From Candidatus Poseidoniales archaeon (GTDB lineage: Archaea; Thermoplasmatota; Poseidoniia; Poseidoniales; Thalassarchaeaceae), in the NCBI GenBank assembly GCA_012959435.1, contig DUDF01000038.1:1-33664 (forward strand): a stretch of DNA of 33,664 nucleotides, written 5' to 3'. Of the stretch, positions 9,022 to 16,854 are shown one piece after another (position 1 is the first letter of the stretch; each line of letters starts with the position of its first letter). The notes beneath the pieces were generated by a model that worked only from the letters and a program-made list of their open reading frames with translations, had not been told where the DNA came from and did not search any database. The translations under genes were made by a program, and so were the position numbers.

Positions 9022-9067
9022 GCCCTTAAGAGGAGGGCGTGGGTCGCAAGCCCGCCCCATAGGGGCG
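9022..9067 (+). promoter_or_regulatory. Mutually exclusive hairpins in the thermosome 5' UTR
   Basis: Three GC-rich helices overlap. A pairs GCCCT (9022-9026) with AGGGC (9034-9038). B pairs GGGC (9035-9038) and GGG (9041-9043) with CCC (9051-9053) and GCCC (9054-9057). C pairs CGCCCC (9053-9058) with GGGGCG (9062-9067) around an ATA loop. A and C can form together but each excludes B. The Shine-Dalgarno AGGAAGTGAT begins at 9075. Such a layout is typical of switching leaders; a role in heat or stress control of the chaperonin is inference. Confidence 0.45.
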
Positions 9068-9088
9068 AATATACAGGAAGTGATTGAA

Positions 9089-10699
9089 ATGTACAACGGA
9101 CAAGCACCAATTTTCATTCTCAAAGACGGAACTGACCGAGTAAGAGGGAAGAGCGCCCAGAGCAATAACATAGCGGCTGCAAAAGCAGTTGCAGATGCAG
9201 TTCGTTCTACTCTTGGGCCAAAAGGAATGGACAAGATGCTGGTTGACAGCATGGGGGATGTCGTAATTACAAATGATGGCGCCACAATCCTGAAGGAGAT
9301 GGATATTGAACACCCTGCTGCTAAAATGATTATTGAGGTTGCAAAAACTCAGGAACAACATTGCTATGATGGTACCACTAGTGCAGTAGTCATTGCAGGG
9401 GAATTACTCAAGCGAAGTGAGGATTTGATAGATCAGAATGTCCACCCTACTGTAATATGTCACGGTTTTAGATTGGCAGCAGAGAGGGCCGTTGAATTAC
9501 TTGACAGCCATTCTATTTCAGTTACGGATGAGGAAACCCTTGCAGAAGTTGCAAAGACTGCACTTACTGGGAAAAGTGCTGAAGCAGTCAAGTCATTTTT
9601 GGCTGATATCTGTGTAAAAGCAGTGAAATCAGTTGGTCGAGAAGAAGATGGTGAGCGAGCTGTATCATTAGATGATATCAAGGTTGAAAAGCGTCAAGGT
9701 GGTTCTATCAAAGCAAGCACCTTAGTTGATGGAATAATCTTGGATAAAGAGCGGGTTCACCCTGGGATGCCAAGAGCAGTAACTGATGCAAAAATTGCTT
9801 TAGTGAATAGCGCAATTGAAGTGAAGAAAACTGAAGTCGATGCTAAAATTCAGATTACAGATCCAAGTATGCTAGCAAAATTCTTGGAAGAGGAAGAAAA
9901 CTATCTGAAAGGATTAGTAGAGAAGTTGCAAAACTCTGGGGCGAATGTTTTAGTTTGCCAAAAGGGGATTGACGATATCGCTCAACATTATCTTGCTAAG
10001 GCTGGGTTGTTTGCAGTCCGCAGAGCCAAAAAGAGTGACATGGAAGCACTCTCAAAGGCAACTGGCGGACGTATCGTAACTAATATCGATGACCTTGTAG
10101 GAGATGACCTTGGTAATGCTGCCAAAGTAGAAGAGCGAAAAATTGGCGATTCAGATATGGTTTTCATTACTGGATGTCCTGAAGCAAAGAGTGTGTCTGT
10201 TCTGCTACGCGGCGGAACAGAGCATGTTGTTGATGAATTGCGCCGTGCCTTTGATGATGCAATCGGTGTCATCAGTGTAGCTTGGGAAGATGGTTCTGTT
10301 CTGACTGGAGGTGGAAGTGTAATGGCTGCATTGAGCCGCGATTTGCGAATATATGCAGAAGGTATTGGTGGCCGTGAACAGATGGCAATTGAGGCATTTG
10401 CTGGTGCTCTTGAGGTGATTCCACGTACTCTTGCTGAAAACGCTGGACTTGATCCGGTAAACACAATCATCGAATTACGAAAGGCTCATGCTGAAGGAAA
10501 GGCAACATTCGGAGTGAATGTCTTTGAAGGCGGAGTGATGGATATGCAAGTTGCGCAAGTGATTGAACCAACAAGGGTGGTTGAACAAGCAATCCAAAGT
10601 GCTACAGAAACTGCTGTAATGATTCTAAGAATTGATGATGTCATATCATCCAAGGCTGTCTCTGGAGGCGGAATGGATGGCATGGATTTTGACATGTGA
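9089..10699 (+). CDS. thsA: Thermosome subunit (group II chaperonin)
   Basis: ATP-driven protein-folding chaperonin that assembles into double-ring cages in the cytosol. The product is 536 aa from the ATG at 9089. This start is chosen over an in-frame ATG at 9020 because AGGAAGTGAT, 9 of 10 matches to the anti-Shine-Dalgarno complement, precedes it and because [15 protein letters not shown] is the usual thermosome N-terminus. Family motifs are [36 protein letters not shown], the apical-domain protrusion region, an EDG...GGGS nucleotide segment, [16 protein letters not shown], and the Gly/Met-rich tail [11 protein letters not shown]. The nucleotide-binding loop, usually GDGTT, reads CYDGTT here, so the first Gly is Tyr93 while Asp94 and the Thr residues remain. 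The gene stands alone with its own leader. Paralogues may exist elsewhere, so the subunit letter is arbitrary. Confidence 0.96.
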   Translation: MYNGQAPIFILKDGTDRVRGKSAQSNNIAAAKAVADAVRSTLGPKGMDKMLVDSMGDVVITNDGATILKEMDIEHPAAKMIIEVAKTQEQHCYDGTTSAVVIAGELLKRSEDLIDQNVHPTVICHGFRLAAERAVELLDSHSISVTDEETLAEVAKTALTGKSAEAVKSFLADICVKAVKSVGREEDGERAVSLDDIKVEKRQGGSIKASTLVDGIILDKERVHPGMPRAVTDAKIALVNSAIEVKKTEVDAKIQITDPSMLAKFLEEEENYLKGLVEKLQNSGANVLVCQKGIDDIAQHYLAKAGLFAVRRAKKSDMEALSKATGGRIVTNIDDLVGDDLGNAAKVEERKIGDSDMVFITGCPEAKSVSVLLRGGTEHVVDELRRAFDDAIGVISVAWEDGSVLTGGGSVMAALSRDLRIYAEGIGGREQMAIEAFAGALEVIPRTLAENAGLDPVNTIIELRKAHAEGKATFGVNVFEGGVMDMQVAQVIEPTRVVEQAIQSATETAVMILRIDDVISSKAVSGGGMDGMDFDM

Positions 10700-10796
10700 T
10701 GTGAAGGCTATAAGCCATCGTTGATTGATTAGTAGAAACTCATTTGAGTAAAATTAGGTGGGGCGTGAGATGCAGTCTGCGCGGTATGTTCAATAA

Positions 10797-10811
10797 TCGA
10801 CCTACGGTCGA
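10797..10811 (+). promoter_or_regulatory. Perfect short hairpin or palindrome upstream of the redox module
   Basis: TCGACC-TAC-GGTCGA has 6-bp arms and a 3-nt loop and lies 36 nt before the start codon of the ferredoxin-flavodoxin gene. It could act as an operator on DNA or a hairpin in the 5' UTR. The 147-nt gap between thermosome and redox module also has an AT-rich stretch (about 10720-10755) that could hold the promoter. Confidence 0.4.
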
Positions 10812-10846
10812 GCAAATCAACCCGTTTGGACTAGGTAGGTGTTAGC

Positions 10847-12790
10847 ATGTCGGAAGTTGTAGTTTGGATTGCTGATGGCTGTATTACCTGTGATGCTTGC
10901 GAGGAAGAGTATCCAGAAGTTTTCAAGGTAACAGATGACACCTGCTACATCACAGCAGATTCTCGAACTGATGGTGGATTTGACACCAATGAAGACTCTA
11001 AATCAGGATTAAAATCTGGTTTAGATTTAGAGGCAATCCAAGACGCAGCAGGCGGATGTCCTGTTGATGTCATCATGGTCGAAGTTGGAGGCGGCGACTC
11101 TACTCCAGAAACTGAAGTAGAGGAGTCTGCAAATGATATGGTTGAACCAGCAGCAACGGCTCCTGCTGCTGTTGAGGCATCAATGGATGGCGACCGTTCT
11201 CTTCTCGTATTATCTGGTTCACAATCTGGTAACTCCGAAGAGATTGCAGCAAAGATTGGCAAATTAGCATCGAATTATACATTGGAAGCAACGGTCAAAG
11301 GAATGGACGAAATTCAAATTGGTGATTTAGCAGGTTACCAGAGAATACTCATCGTTTGCAGTACTTGGGGCGAGGGTGAAATGCCCGATAACGCCGAAGA
11401 CTTGTGGAATGCTGCTAATGCGGATGGCGCACCGTCACTCTCAGGAAGCCATTTTTCTGTGTGCTCTTTGGGTGATACAGCATACGAATTCTTCTGTCAA
11501 TCAGGAATTGATTGGGATGGTTGGTTAGAGAAAGCAGGTGCAAACAGAATCACACCTAGAGTTGATTGTGATGTTGATTATGATGCCATGGCTGATGCTT
11601 GGCTAGCAGATGCATTAGCACACATGGGTGCAGTCGATGGTGAAGGAAACTTCAGCGAAGAGATGGTTACGGCTCTCAAAGAGAAGGCAGCAGGTGGCTC
11701 CAAGAAGGCAGCAGCAGGCTCAGCATTTGAGGTTCCCGAGTTAGTTAGTGAAGAGATTCAAGTAAACGCTCGAGTATTTCGCTACGACCCAAACTCAGGT
11801 CAATCCGGCCACGATATTTGGCGCTGTGCAGTTCCTGGAAGTGTCAGCGTTTTGGAACTACTTCGTTTGCTTAAGGCAACCGAAGATGGTAGCCTAACTT
11901 TCCGTGATGGCAACGCGGATGACCCAACTACTGCGATTTCAGCCAATGGCAGGAACATTTTACCTGGTCGGGTAGCAATCTCAGAAATTGTCAGGGATAA
12001 AGACGGCGAATCCTCACTACGAATTGACCCACTTTCAGGATTCGATGTAATTCGCGATTTAGCCGTTGACCATTCAGATTATCAGATTCACCTTGCTAAT
12101 AGCAAGCCATGGATGCATGCAGCAACTCGTGAAGGCACCAAGGTTTCTCAAGGAATCATGGGGACGATGGATGCAGTTACAGCCACAACCCTTCACCAGG
12201 CATTAGATTACCCAAGTGGCCAGTTACTACATGCTTCAAGTGACACAGCCCCTCATAACCGCTCATACATTGGACCAGCAGTAATCGCTCGTCTTTGGGC
12301 TCGCTATAATGACCCTCGGGCATCACAAAAAGGCAAGGATGGATACTTGGCAACAATTGAGTCTGAAAATGGAATCAAAGCAGAAGTCGATTTGAGTTCA
12401 ATCTACAAATCTGGCAGGGCTTGGGATGCGGTTGCAACAAGTTTGTTAGAGGCTAAAAGAAAAACCCTACAAGATGGTGGATTTACTGGTCGTCATGGTA
12501 AGCATGTTTGGTGGTTTTCTGAAACGGTTAAACTCTCAGGGAGGCTTAACGAGACAGTCTTGGCAGGGGCGACGCTTGGCCCATTCGGAATGGCGAAAAA
12601 CGCAATTTCCGGTGTTCTTCCTAGGATGTTGTTAGGATTCACTAGGACTGGTGGCCCAATGATTAGAGATTTACAGGCACTGGCTATACCGCCAGCAAGC
12701 GTAGGTAAGATGCCTAAGATAATTAATTCTGCAGTGGATGACCACCATGAGGTGGTTGCCATCTTCAATAAATTCGATAGGAGGTTCTGA
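10847..12790 (+). CDS. Ferredoxin-flavodoxin-SdhB-like fusion protein lacking SdhB Fe-S ligands
   Basis: 647-aa cytosolic redox fusion. Residues 1-80 are a single-cluster ferredoxin with Cys12-x2-Cys15-x2-Cys18 and Cys71-Pro. An acidic, alanine-rich linker (82-113) follows. Residues 118-262 are a flavodoxin domain of the CysJ/P450-reductase type: SGSQSGNSE phosphate loop, CSTWGEGEMPDNA, CSLGDTAYEFFC. Residues 303-545 follow the whole SdhB/FrdB iron-sulfur subunit pattern (ARVFRYDPN, SLTFR, NGRN, IDPLSGFDVIRDLAVD, SYIGPAVIARLWARY). Yet the loops that should bind [2Fe-2S], [4Fe-4S] and [3Fe-4S] contain no Cys: for example DGNADDPTTA at 354-363, and ASSDTAPHN at 463-471. About 100 C-terminal residues (546-647) are not assigned. 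The reading frame is intact. The gene is followed after 1 nt by an HdrB/SdhE-like gene, so the two products probably form one complex. The reaction is unknown. Confidence 0.85.
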   Translation: MSEVVVWIADGCITCDACEEEYPEVFKVTDDTCYITADSRTDGGFDTNEDSKSGLKSGLDLEAIQDAAGGCPVDVIMVEVGGGDSTPETEVEESANDMVEPAATAPAAVEASMDGDRSLLVLSGSQSGNSEEIAAKIGKLASNYTLEATVKGMDEIQIGDLAGYQRILIVCSTWGEGEMPDNAEDLWNAANADGAPSLSGSHFSVCSLGDTAYEFFCQSGIDWDGWLEKAGANRITPRVDCDVDYDAMADAWLADALAHMGAVDGEGNFSEEMVTALKEKAAGGSKKAAAGSAFEVPELVSEEIQVNARVFRYDPNSGQSGHDIWRCAVPGSVSVLELLRLLKATEDGSLTFRDGNADDPTTAISANGRNILPGRVAISEIVRDKDGESSLRIDPLSGFDVIRDLAVDHSDYQIHLANSKPWMHAATREGTKVSQGIMGTMDAVTATTLHQALDYPSGQLLHASSDTAPHNRSYIGPAVIARLWARYNDPRASQKGKDGYLATIESENGIKAEVDLSSIYKSGRAWDAVATSLLEAKRKTLQDGGFTGRHGKHVWWFSETVKLSGRLNETVLAGATLGPFGMAKNAISGVLPRMLLGFTRTGGPMIRDLQALAIPPASVGKMPKIINSAVDDHHEVVAIFNKFDRRF

Positions 12791-12791
12791 A

Positions 12792-13655
12792 ATGGCGAAA
12801 AATAGATATGCATATTTCCCTGGCTGTGTGACTCTTAATTCAGCTAGAGAAGTGCAAGATGCTATGCTTGCCTTGGCTCGTGCTTTAGATATTGAATTAG
12901 TCCCTCTCAATGGCGCTTCATGTTGTGGTGCTGGTGTCATCAAACAAGCAAATTGGGAATTGCAAATAGCCCTTAATGCACGAACATTTGCTCAGGCTGA
13001 AGCCCAAGGTTTGGATGTACTTACTCCTTGTGCTAGTTGCCAAGGCAACATGTCTGAAGATTTTAACAGATTGACTGATGATGTTGACTTGCGTGAGCGA
13101 GTGAATGAACAGTTGGAATCAATTTGTGGCCTACGATTTGAGGGTACGATGAAAATGCGTCACCTGCTCCACGTGTTGGTGGAGGATATTGGCTTGGATG
13201 TTGTTTCAGCTGCTGTGAAAAATCCGATTGATTTCCCTGTGGCCGGCTATTATGGCTCAGTAATGCAACAGGATGGTGCCTGTGGGGATGACGATATTTA
13301 TGATCCACATTACTTTGAAGATTTGATTGAAGCTTTAGGTGGCCAATCTGTAAATTATGATAGTAAAGCGAAAAGTGTTGGTTTCCCATCTTTACTTTCT
13401 GAGGAATCAAGTGCACTGAAAATGACAGCCGCAGTTCTTTCTGATGCGAAGAGCGAGGGTGCGCGTGTGATGGCTTCTGCTTGTCCACTTTCCCACATTA
13501 ATCTTGATACTTACCAAGTGAAGGCTGGTCGCGTTGCTGGTAGTGATGTGGAAATGCCTGCAATACATTTGCCGGAACTAATTGCTTTCGCATTGGGTGC
13601 TTACAAGGAGAGGTATGCACAATTGAAGACCAGAGTACTCGTCATGGGTAACTGA
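12792..13655 (+). CDS. HdrB/SdhE-like CCG-domain protein with degenerate second CCG motif
   Basis: 287 aa from the ATG at 12792, preceded by AGGAGGT (12779-12785) and separated by one base from the upstream stop; an in-frame ATG at 12738 lies inside the upstream gene and is rejected. Two tandem CCG-type domains are recognisable. The first is intact: Cys12 (FPGC), Cys44-Cys45-Gly and Cys80-x2-Cys83, the pattern that binds a cluster in heterodisulfide reductase HdrB, SdhE and TfrB. In the second, the expected positions read YYGS (Ser156), KSVG (195-197, where CCG is usual) and CPLS (Cys231 kept, Ser234), so a normal noncubane cluster cannot form. Family members reduce disulfides or take part in quinone or fumarate chemistry. 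With the partner gene this suggests an electron-transfer complex fed by ferredoxin and flavodoxin. It ends 16 nt from the convergent Hef gene. Confidence 0.87.
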   Translation: MAKNRYAYFPGCVTLNSAREVQDAMLALARALDIELVPLNGASCCGAGVIKQANWELQIALNARTFAQAEAQGLDVLTPCASCQGNMSEDFNRLTDDVDLRERVNEQLESICGLRFEGTMKMRHLLHVLVEDIGLDVVSAAVKNPIDFPVAGYYGSVMQQDGACGDDDIYDPHYFEDLIEALGGQSVNYDSKAKSVGFPSLLSEESSALKMTAAVLSDAKSEGARVMASACPLSHINLDTYQVKAGRVAGSDVEMPAIHLPELIAFALGAYKERYAQLKTRVLVMGN

Positions 13656-13671
13656 ACCGAGTTTGTTGACT

Positions 13672-16464
13672 CTACCCACGCAACACTTCTAAGATTGTTC
13701 GAGCACTTGCTGGCCCGATCCCGGTCACTTGGCAAAGTTCTGTTTCATCCGCTTGTGTCAACGCTTCTATAGATTTAAAATGGTCTAGTAAACGTTTTGC
13801 AGTTGTTGGCCCAATATTTGGAAGAGATTCAAGAAGGTAGAGTTTGTTTGTCTGTTTTTGTTGTTTATCTCTATGGTCCAATATTCCTTCTTTTGATGCG
13901 TCTAAAATGACTTTTTGATCAGTTTGTAATCCAGAATCAATTACAGATTCTGCAGCATCAATTGTGGTTTTTTCATCTAATCCACTACCGCCCGGGATTT
14001 GGTTTTCGAACCATGGGTTTGATTGTTTTATCTCATCACCAAATTTCATTCTCTCTCTTGCTTCTTTTGTTAATGCACCCAATAATGCCTGTTCACGGCG
14101 TGCAGCGATGATAAGGAATCGTGCGGTTTCTTCTCCATCTCTGGTTGTGACCACAGGGAGACCCAAATCAATTGTTAAGGTTGCCAATGCACCCATCAAT
14201 GCATTGTTGTGCACCGCTCTTTGTGTGAAGAGGCCCCCGCCTTCAATGAGTAATAGCGGACGTGGGGCGGCGCCAATCAAACGATGTGCTTGTTCAAGCA
14301 ACCTCCCATCCAAAAGAGAATCAACAAAATCTCGTACACGCTTTCTCTCAACCACTACCCTGTCGCCAATTTGGAAATCACCTATTGCTAATGTTTTGAC
14401 ATCAACATCAACCCCTTGTAGTCTAAGTGTTGCAGCAATTGAAGTGTTAAGTTCACGATGGTCAATGACAATTCGGCAGGGGATATCTGCTTCGTGGGCT
14501 AATGGGTCGACAGCATCTGTTGTTAATGCTTGAACGATATCTTCAGCTGCTCTAACGGCCATTTTAGCAAGATTCTCGTTAAGATCTAGGTCTTGATCGT
14601 CAATATTGTCTGCAGATTCTTGTTCATCTTTGATGGTTGGTGTTGGTGCTGATGAGGGAAATGAATCAAGTCCAGTTTGACCTCTTGGGCGTAGGCGAGA
14701 AGGCACATTTTGGTATTTCTTACCTTTTTTATCATCATTTGTTTCATTGATGTTGGAATCTGGAAGTTGGCCTTCGACAGTTGTGATAACACGAGATGTT
14801 TGCTCTCCTAGTTCAGGTGCTAAGCGTTCCATTTCAGACATCATAAAGGCGTGTGCCGAACCAATAATTCCATTTTGTCTAACTTTGAATGACTTTAACA
14901 GTTCAACTGGATTATCATCTGCAGGCCGCCCCATTTTTCTTCTAACTTTATCAATCGCTTGTTTCATCCTTTTTTCACGGAAAAGTGCCGATGCACGAGC
15001 TCCCTCATCTCTGGTATCTCTAGCGATTAAAACATGGACAGTCCCTGCTCGATGTCTTCCAGTTCTTCCACGCCTCTGAATTGTACGTATTTCACTTCCA
15101 ACCGGCTCATAAAAGACTACAAGATCTGCTTTTGGTACATCTAATCCTTCTTCACCTACAGATGTTGCGACTAGAACATTGCATTTCCCTTCTCTAAATC
15201 TTTGCAAACCTTCGATTTGAGCCTTTTGTGTCATTCCAGTACTCCCGTCTCGGCTTGTCTGTCCAACAAATCGTTCCGGTTTCGCACGACCTGATTCTTC
15301 TAATCGCCTCACAATTTCATCTACAGTATCGCGGAAGTGAGCGAAGATGATAGCGCGGCTTTCAGGGTCAGACTCTAACTGGTCTAGAACTAAATTTACG
15401 GTTTTCCCAACTTTTTCGTGTAACTCGGGACTTTCTTTCAAATTTTCAAACAGTTGAGTGATCCGACTATCATTGAAGAATGCAGACGCACCTTTGTCGC
15501 CATTTTCACCGGAATTCTTTACGCGACTAAGATATTCTCTTGATGCAGCCACACCTTGGCTGAGAAGGTAGCCAATAAGATTCAGGAGTCTTTGTGCTTG
15601 AGCGCATTGTCTAGCGGCATTGTATGCCAACCCTTCTCCTTTGACAATGGCTCCTTGAATTCGACCACGAGTTTCATTCAATTGACTGCTTGTTGCTCGT
15701 CCGGAGTGTACATGGTAGCCTAACCTGCGAAGTTGGTCAACAAGGTGTTCTAACCACATTTGCAAAGGCGCAGCCATCAGTTTTAGTCCATCATCAACAT
15801 CAACAAATACCTCATTTACTTGTAATCCTGCGGCATATGGCGATAGCAACGCGTTTTCAGCCGAGCGTGAGTGAATACGTTTCAAGCCGAGTCGGTTACA
15901 GACCTCCTCAACTTGTTCACGAGTTGAACCAGGGCTTGCAGTTGCACCCATAATTAGAGGGTTATCTGCAAACTGTAGATACAAGTCTCCTACTTCTGCA
16001 GATGAGTGTTTACCTGTTGAATGATGTGCTTCATCTGCTACAAGAATGGTGACATCTGATAGGTCTATTGAACCTCGATTCACATCATTTCTAATTACAT
16101 GAGGAGTTGCAACGATGATTTCAGCCAAGGCCCAACGTTTCTGACGTTTACGCCAATCTATAGAGCCGGTTATGGATACAATACTATCATCTGATTTTTG
16201 TTTTTTAATCACTGCTTTCAAATCTACAAAATGCTGATTCACCAGTGCATTCGTTGGTGCTATTATCAGGGCTCTACCACCTACTGTATGAAGTCTCTCA
16301 GCGATTACCATCCATTCAATAGGTGTTTTTCCAAGGGCAGTTGGTAATACCAACAATGTAGGTGCGCCTAAACAATCGGCTACTGCTTCAATCTGATACG
16401 CCCTAGCCTCTACTGACTCTGCAGTGAGGCGAGGATGCTCAATAAAAGCGGCCATGAACACCAA
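13672..16464 (-). CDS. hef: Hef/FANCM-like helicase fused to ERCC4 (XPF) nuclease
   Basis: 930-aa enzyme of the archaeal Hef family, which unwinds and cuts stalled replication forks and branched DNA. The SF2 helicase part begins near residue 20: Walker A PTALGKT (41-47; families usually have PTGLGKT), DEAH box VADEAHHSTG (144-147), an insert domain, and motif VI QRRGRTGRHRAG. An acidic, low-complexity linker of about 100 residues follows. The ERCC4 nuclease has the metal-binding signature GDRVVVERKRVRDF (ERK-x3-D). The C-terminus has two helix-hairpin-helix units (PNIGPTTAKRLL and TGIGPASARTIL). Both enzymatic halves look intact. The start is a TTG at 16464 by the longest frame; GTG at 16461 or ATG at 16455 (MAAFIEHPRL) may be the true start. 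It is transcribed divergently from the ribosomal operon. Confidence 0.93.
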   Translation of the reverse strand: MVFMAAFIEHPRLTAESVEARAYQIEAVADCLGAPTLLVLPTALGKTPIEWMVIAERLHTVGGRALIIAPTNALVNQHFVDLKAVIKKQKSDDSIVSITGSIDWRKRQKRWALAEIIVATPHVIRNDVNRGSIDLSDVTILVADEAHHSTGKHSSAEVGDLYLQFADNPLIMGATASPGSTREQVEEVCNRLGLKRIHSRSAENALLSPYAAGLQVNEVFVDVDDGLKLMAAPLQMWLEHLVDQLRRLGYHVHSGRATSSQLNETRGRIQGAIVKGEGLAYNAARQCAQAQRLLNLIGYLLSQGVAASREYLSRVKNSGENGDKGASAFFNDSRITQLFENLKESPELHEKVGKTVNLVLDQLESDPESRAIIFAHFRDTVDEIVRRLEESGRAKPERFVGQTSRDGSTGMTQKAQIEGLQRFREGKCNVLVATSVGEEGLDVPKADLVVFYEPVGSEIRTIQRRGRTGRHRAGTVHVLIARDTRDEGARASALFREKRMKQAIDKVRRKMGRPADDNPVELLKSFKVRQNGIIGSAHAFMMSEMERLAPELGEQTSRVITTVEGQLPDSNINETNDDKKGKKYQNVPSRLRPRGQTGLDSFPSSAPTPTIKDEQESADNIDDQDLDLNENLAKMAVRAAEDIVQALTTDAVDPLAHEADIPCRIVIDHRELNTSIAATLRLQGVDVDVKTLAIGDFQIGDRVVVERKRVRDFVDSLLDGRLLEQAHRLIGAAPRPLLLIEGGGLFTQRAVHNNALMGALATLTIDLGLPVVTTRDGEETARFLIIAARREQALLGALTKEARERMKFGDEIKQSNPWFENQIPGGSGLDEKTTIDAAESVIDSGLQTDQKVILDASKEGILDHRDKQQKQTNKLYLLESLPNIGPTTAKRLLDHFKSIEALTQADETELCQVTGIGPASARTILEVLRG

Positions 16465-16601
16465 TCCCGGAGGTCACGGTTCTAAATGATTCTCTTGTCA
16501 GGTAAGAATTGAATCCTAAGAGAGATGACCAATATAGTAGTAAATATGATAGCCAAATTAGTATCTCATTTCATGGCTATAACATGCTATCAAATAGTAC
16601 C

Positions 16602-16610
16602 AAAAACGTG
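16602..16610 (+). promoter_or_regulatory. AAAAACGTG word upstream of the ribosomal-operon promoter
   Basis: The same nine bases occur at 31529-31537 upstream of the 16S gene. The distance from this word to the shared 34-nt element is 46 nt here and 57 nt there, differing by 11 bp, about one helical turn. A binding site for an activator is possible. Chance cannot be excluded for a word this short. Confidence 0.3.
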
Positions 16611-16647
16611 CCACTAGGCTTTATTAATACCTTTTACTGATAGGTGG

Positions 16648-16681
16648 GGTTCATATATGGACGGTCGGTCGGCGGGACGCT
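16648..16681 (+). promoter_or_regulatory. Ribosomal-operon promoter element shared with the 16S gene
   Basis: This 34-nt segment (GGTT, then CATATATGG, then a G-rich block GGTCGGCGGGACGCT) aligns without gaps to 31586-31619, 29 of 34 positions identical. The ATATA core could be the TATA box, which puts transcription start near 16680 and leaves a leader of about 170 nt before L3. Alternatively TTTATTAAT at about 16619-16627 is the TATA box and the element lies at the start of the transcript. Confidence 0.6.
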
Positions 16682-16733
16682 CACATAGTGAGGTACCAGA
16701 CACAGAGGGCTATGCAACAAGCACCCCGTAACT

Positions 16734-16813
16734 CGGAAATTCAAATCTGAAATCCGAATAGTGTCACGGTGGCTCCTTTGCTGTGAGGGCCGGCATTGCG
16801 CCGCTTCGGCGGC
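16734..16813 (+). promoter_or_regulatory. Structured leader of the ribosomal operon, with a UUCG hairpin
   Basis: The leader can form CGGA (16734-16737) with TCCG (16753-16756), extended by TTC/GAA inside. Nearer the gene it forms a stable GCCGC-TTCG-GCGGC hairpin at 16800-16813, about 28 nt before the L3 Shine-Dalgarno. Archaeal ribosomal operons can be autoregulated by their own products through leader structures; whether this one is cannot be seen. The remaining bases from 16465 to 16854 hold no coding sequence. Confidence 0.4.
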
Positions 16814-16854
16814 TTACTTTGTCGTAAACAACCACCAAAATGGAGGAAACCGAA

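Noticed and set aside
9020-9088. In-frame upstream start for the thermosome
   Set aside because: The stretch forms GC-rich hairpins and a good Shine-Dalgarno precedes the ATG at 9089, which also gives the usual N-terminus.
10750-10765. AGGTGGGG upstream of the redox module matching part of the ribosomal-operon promoter
   Set aside because: Only eight bases match and the 34-nt element itself is absent.
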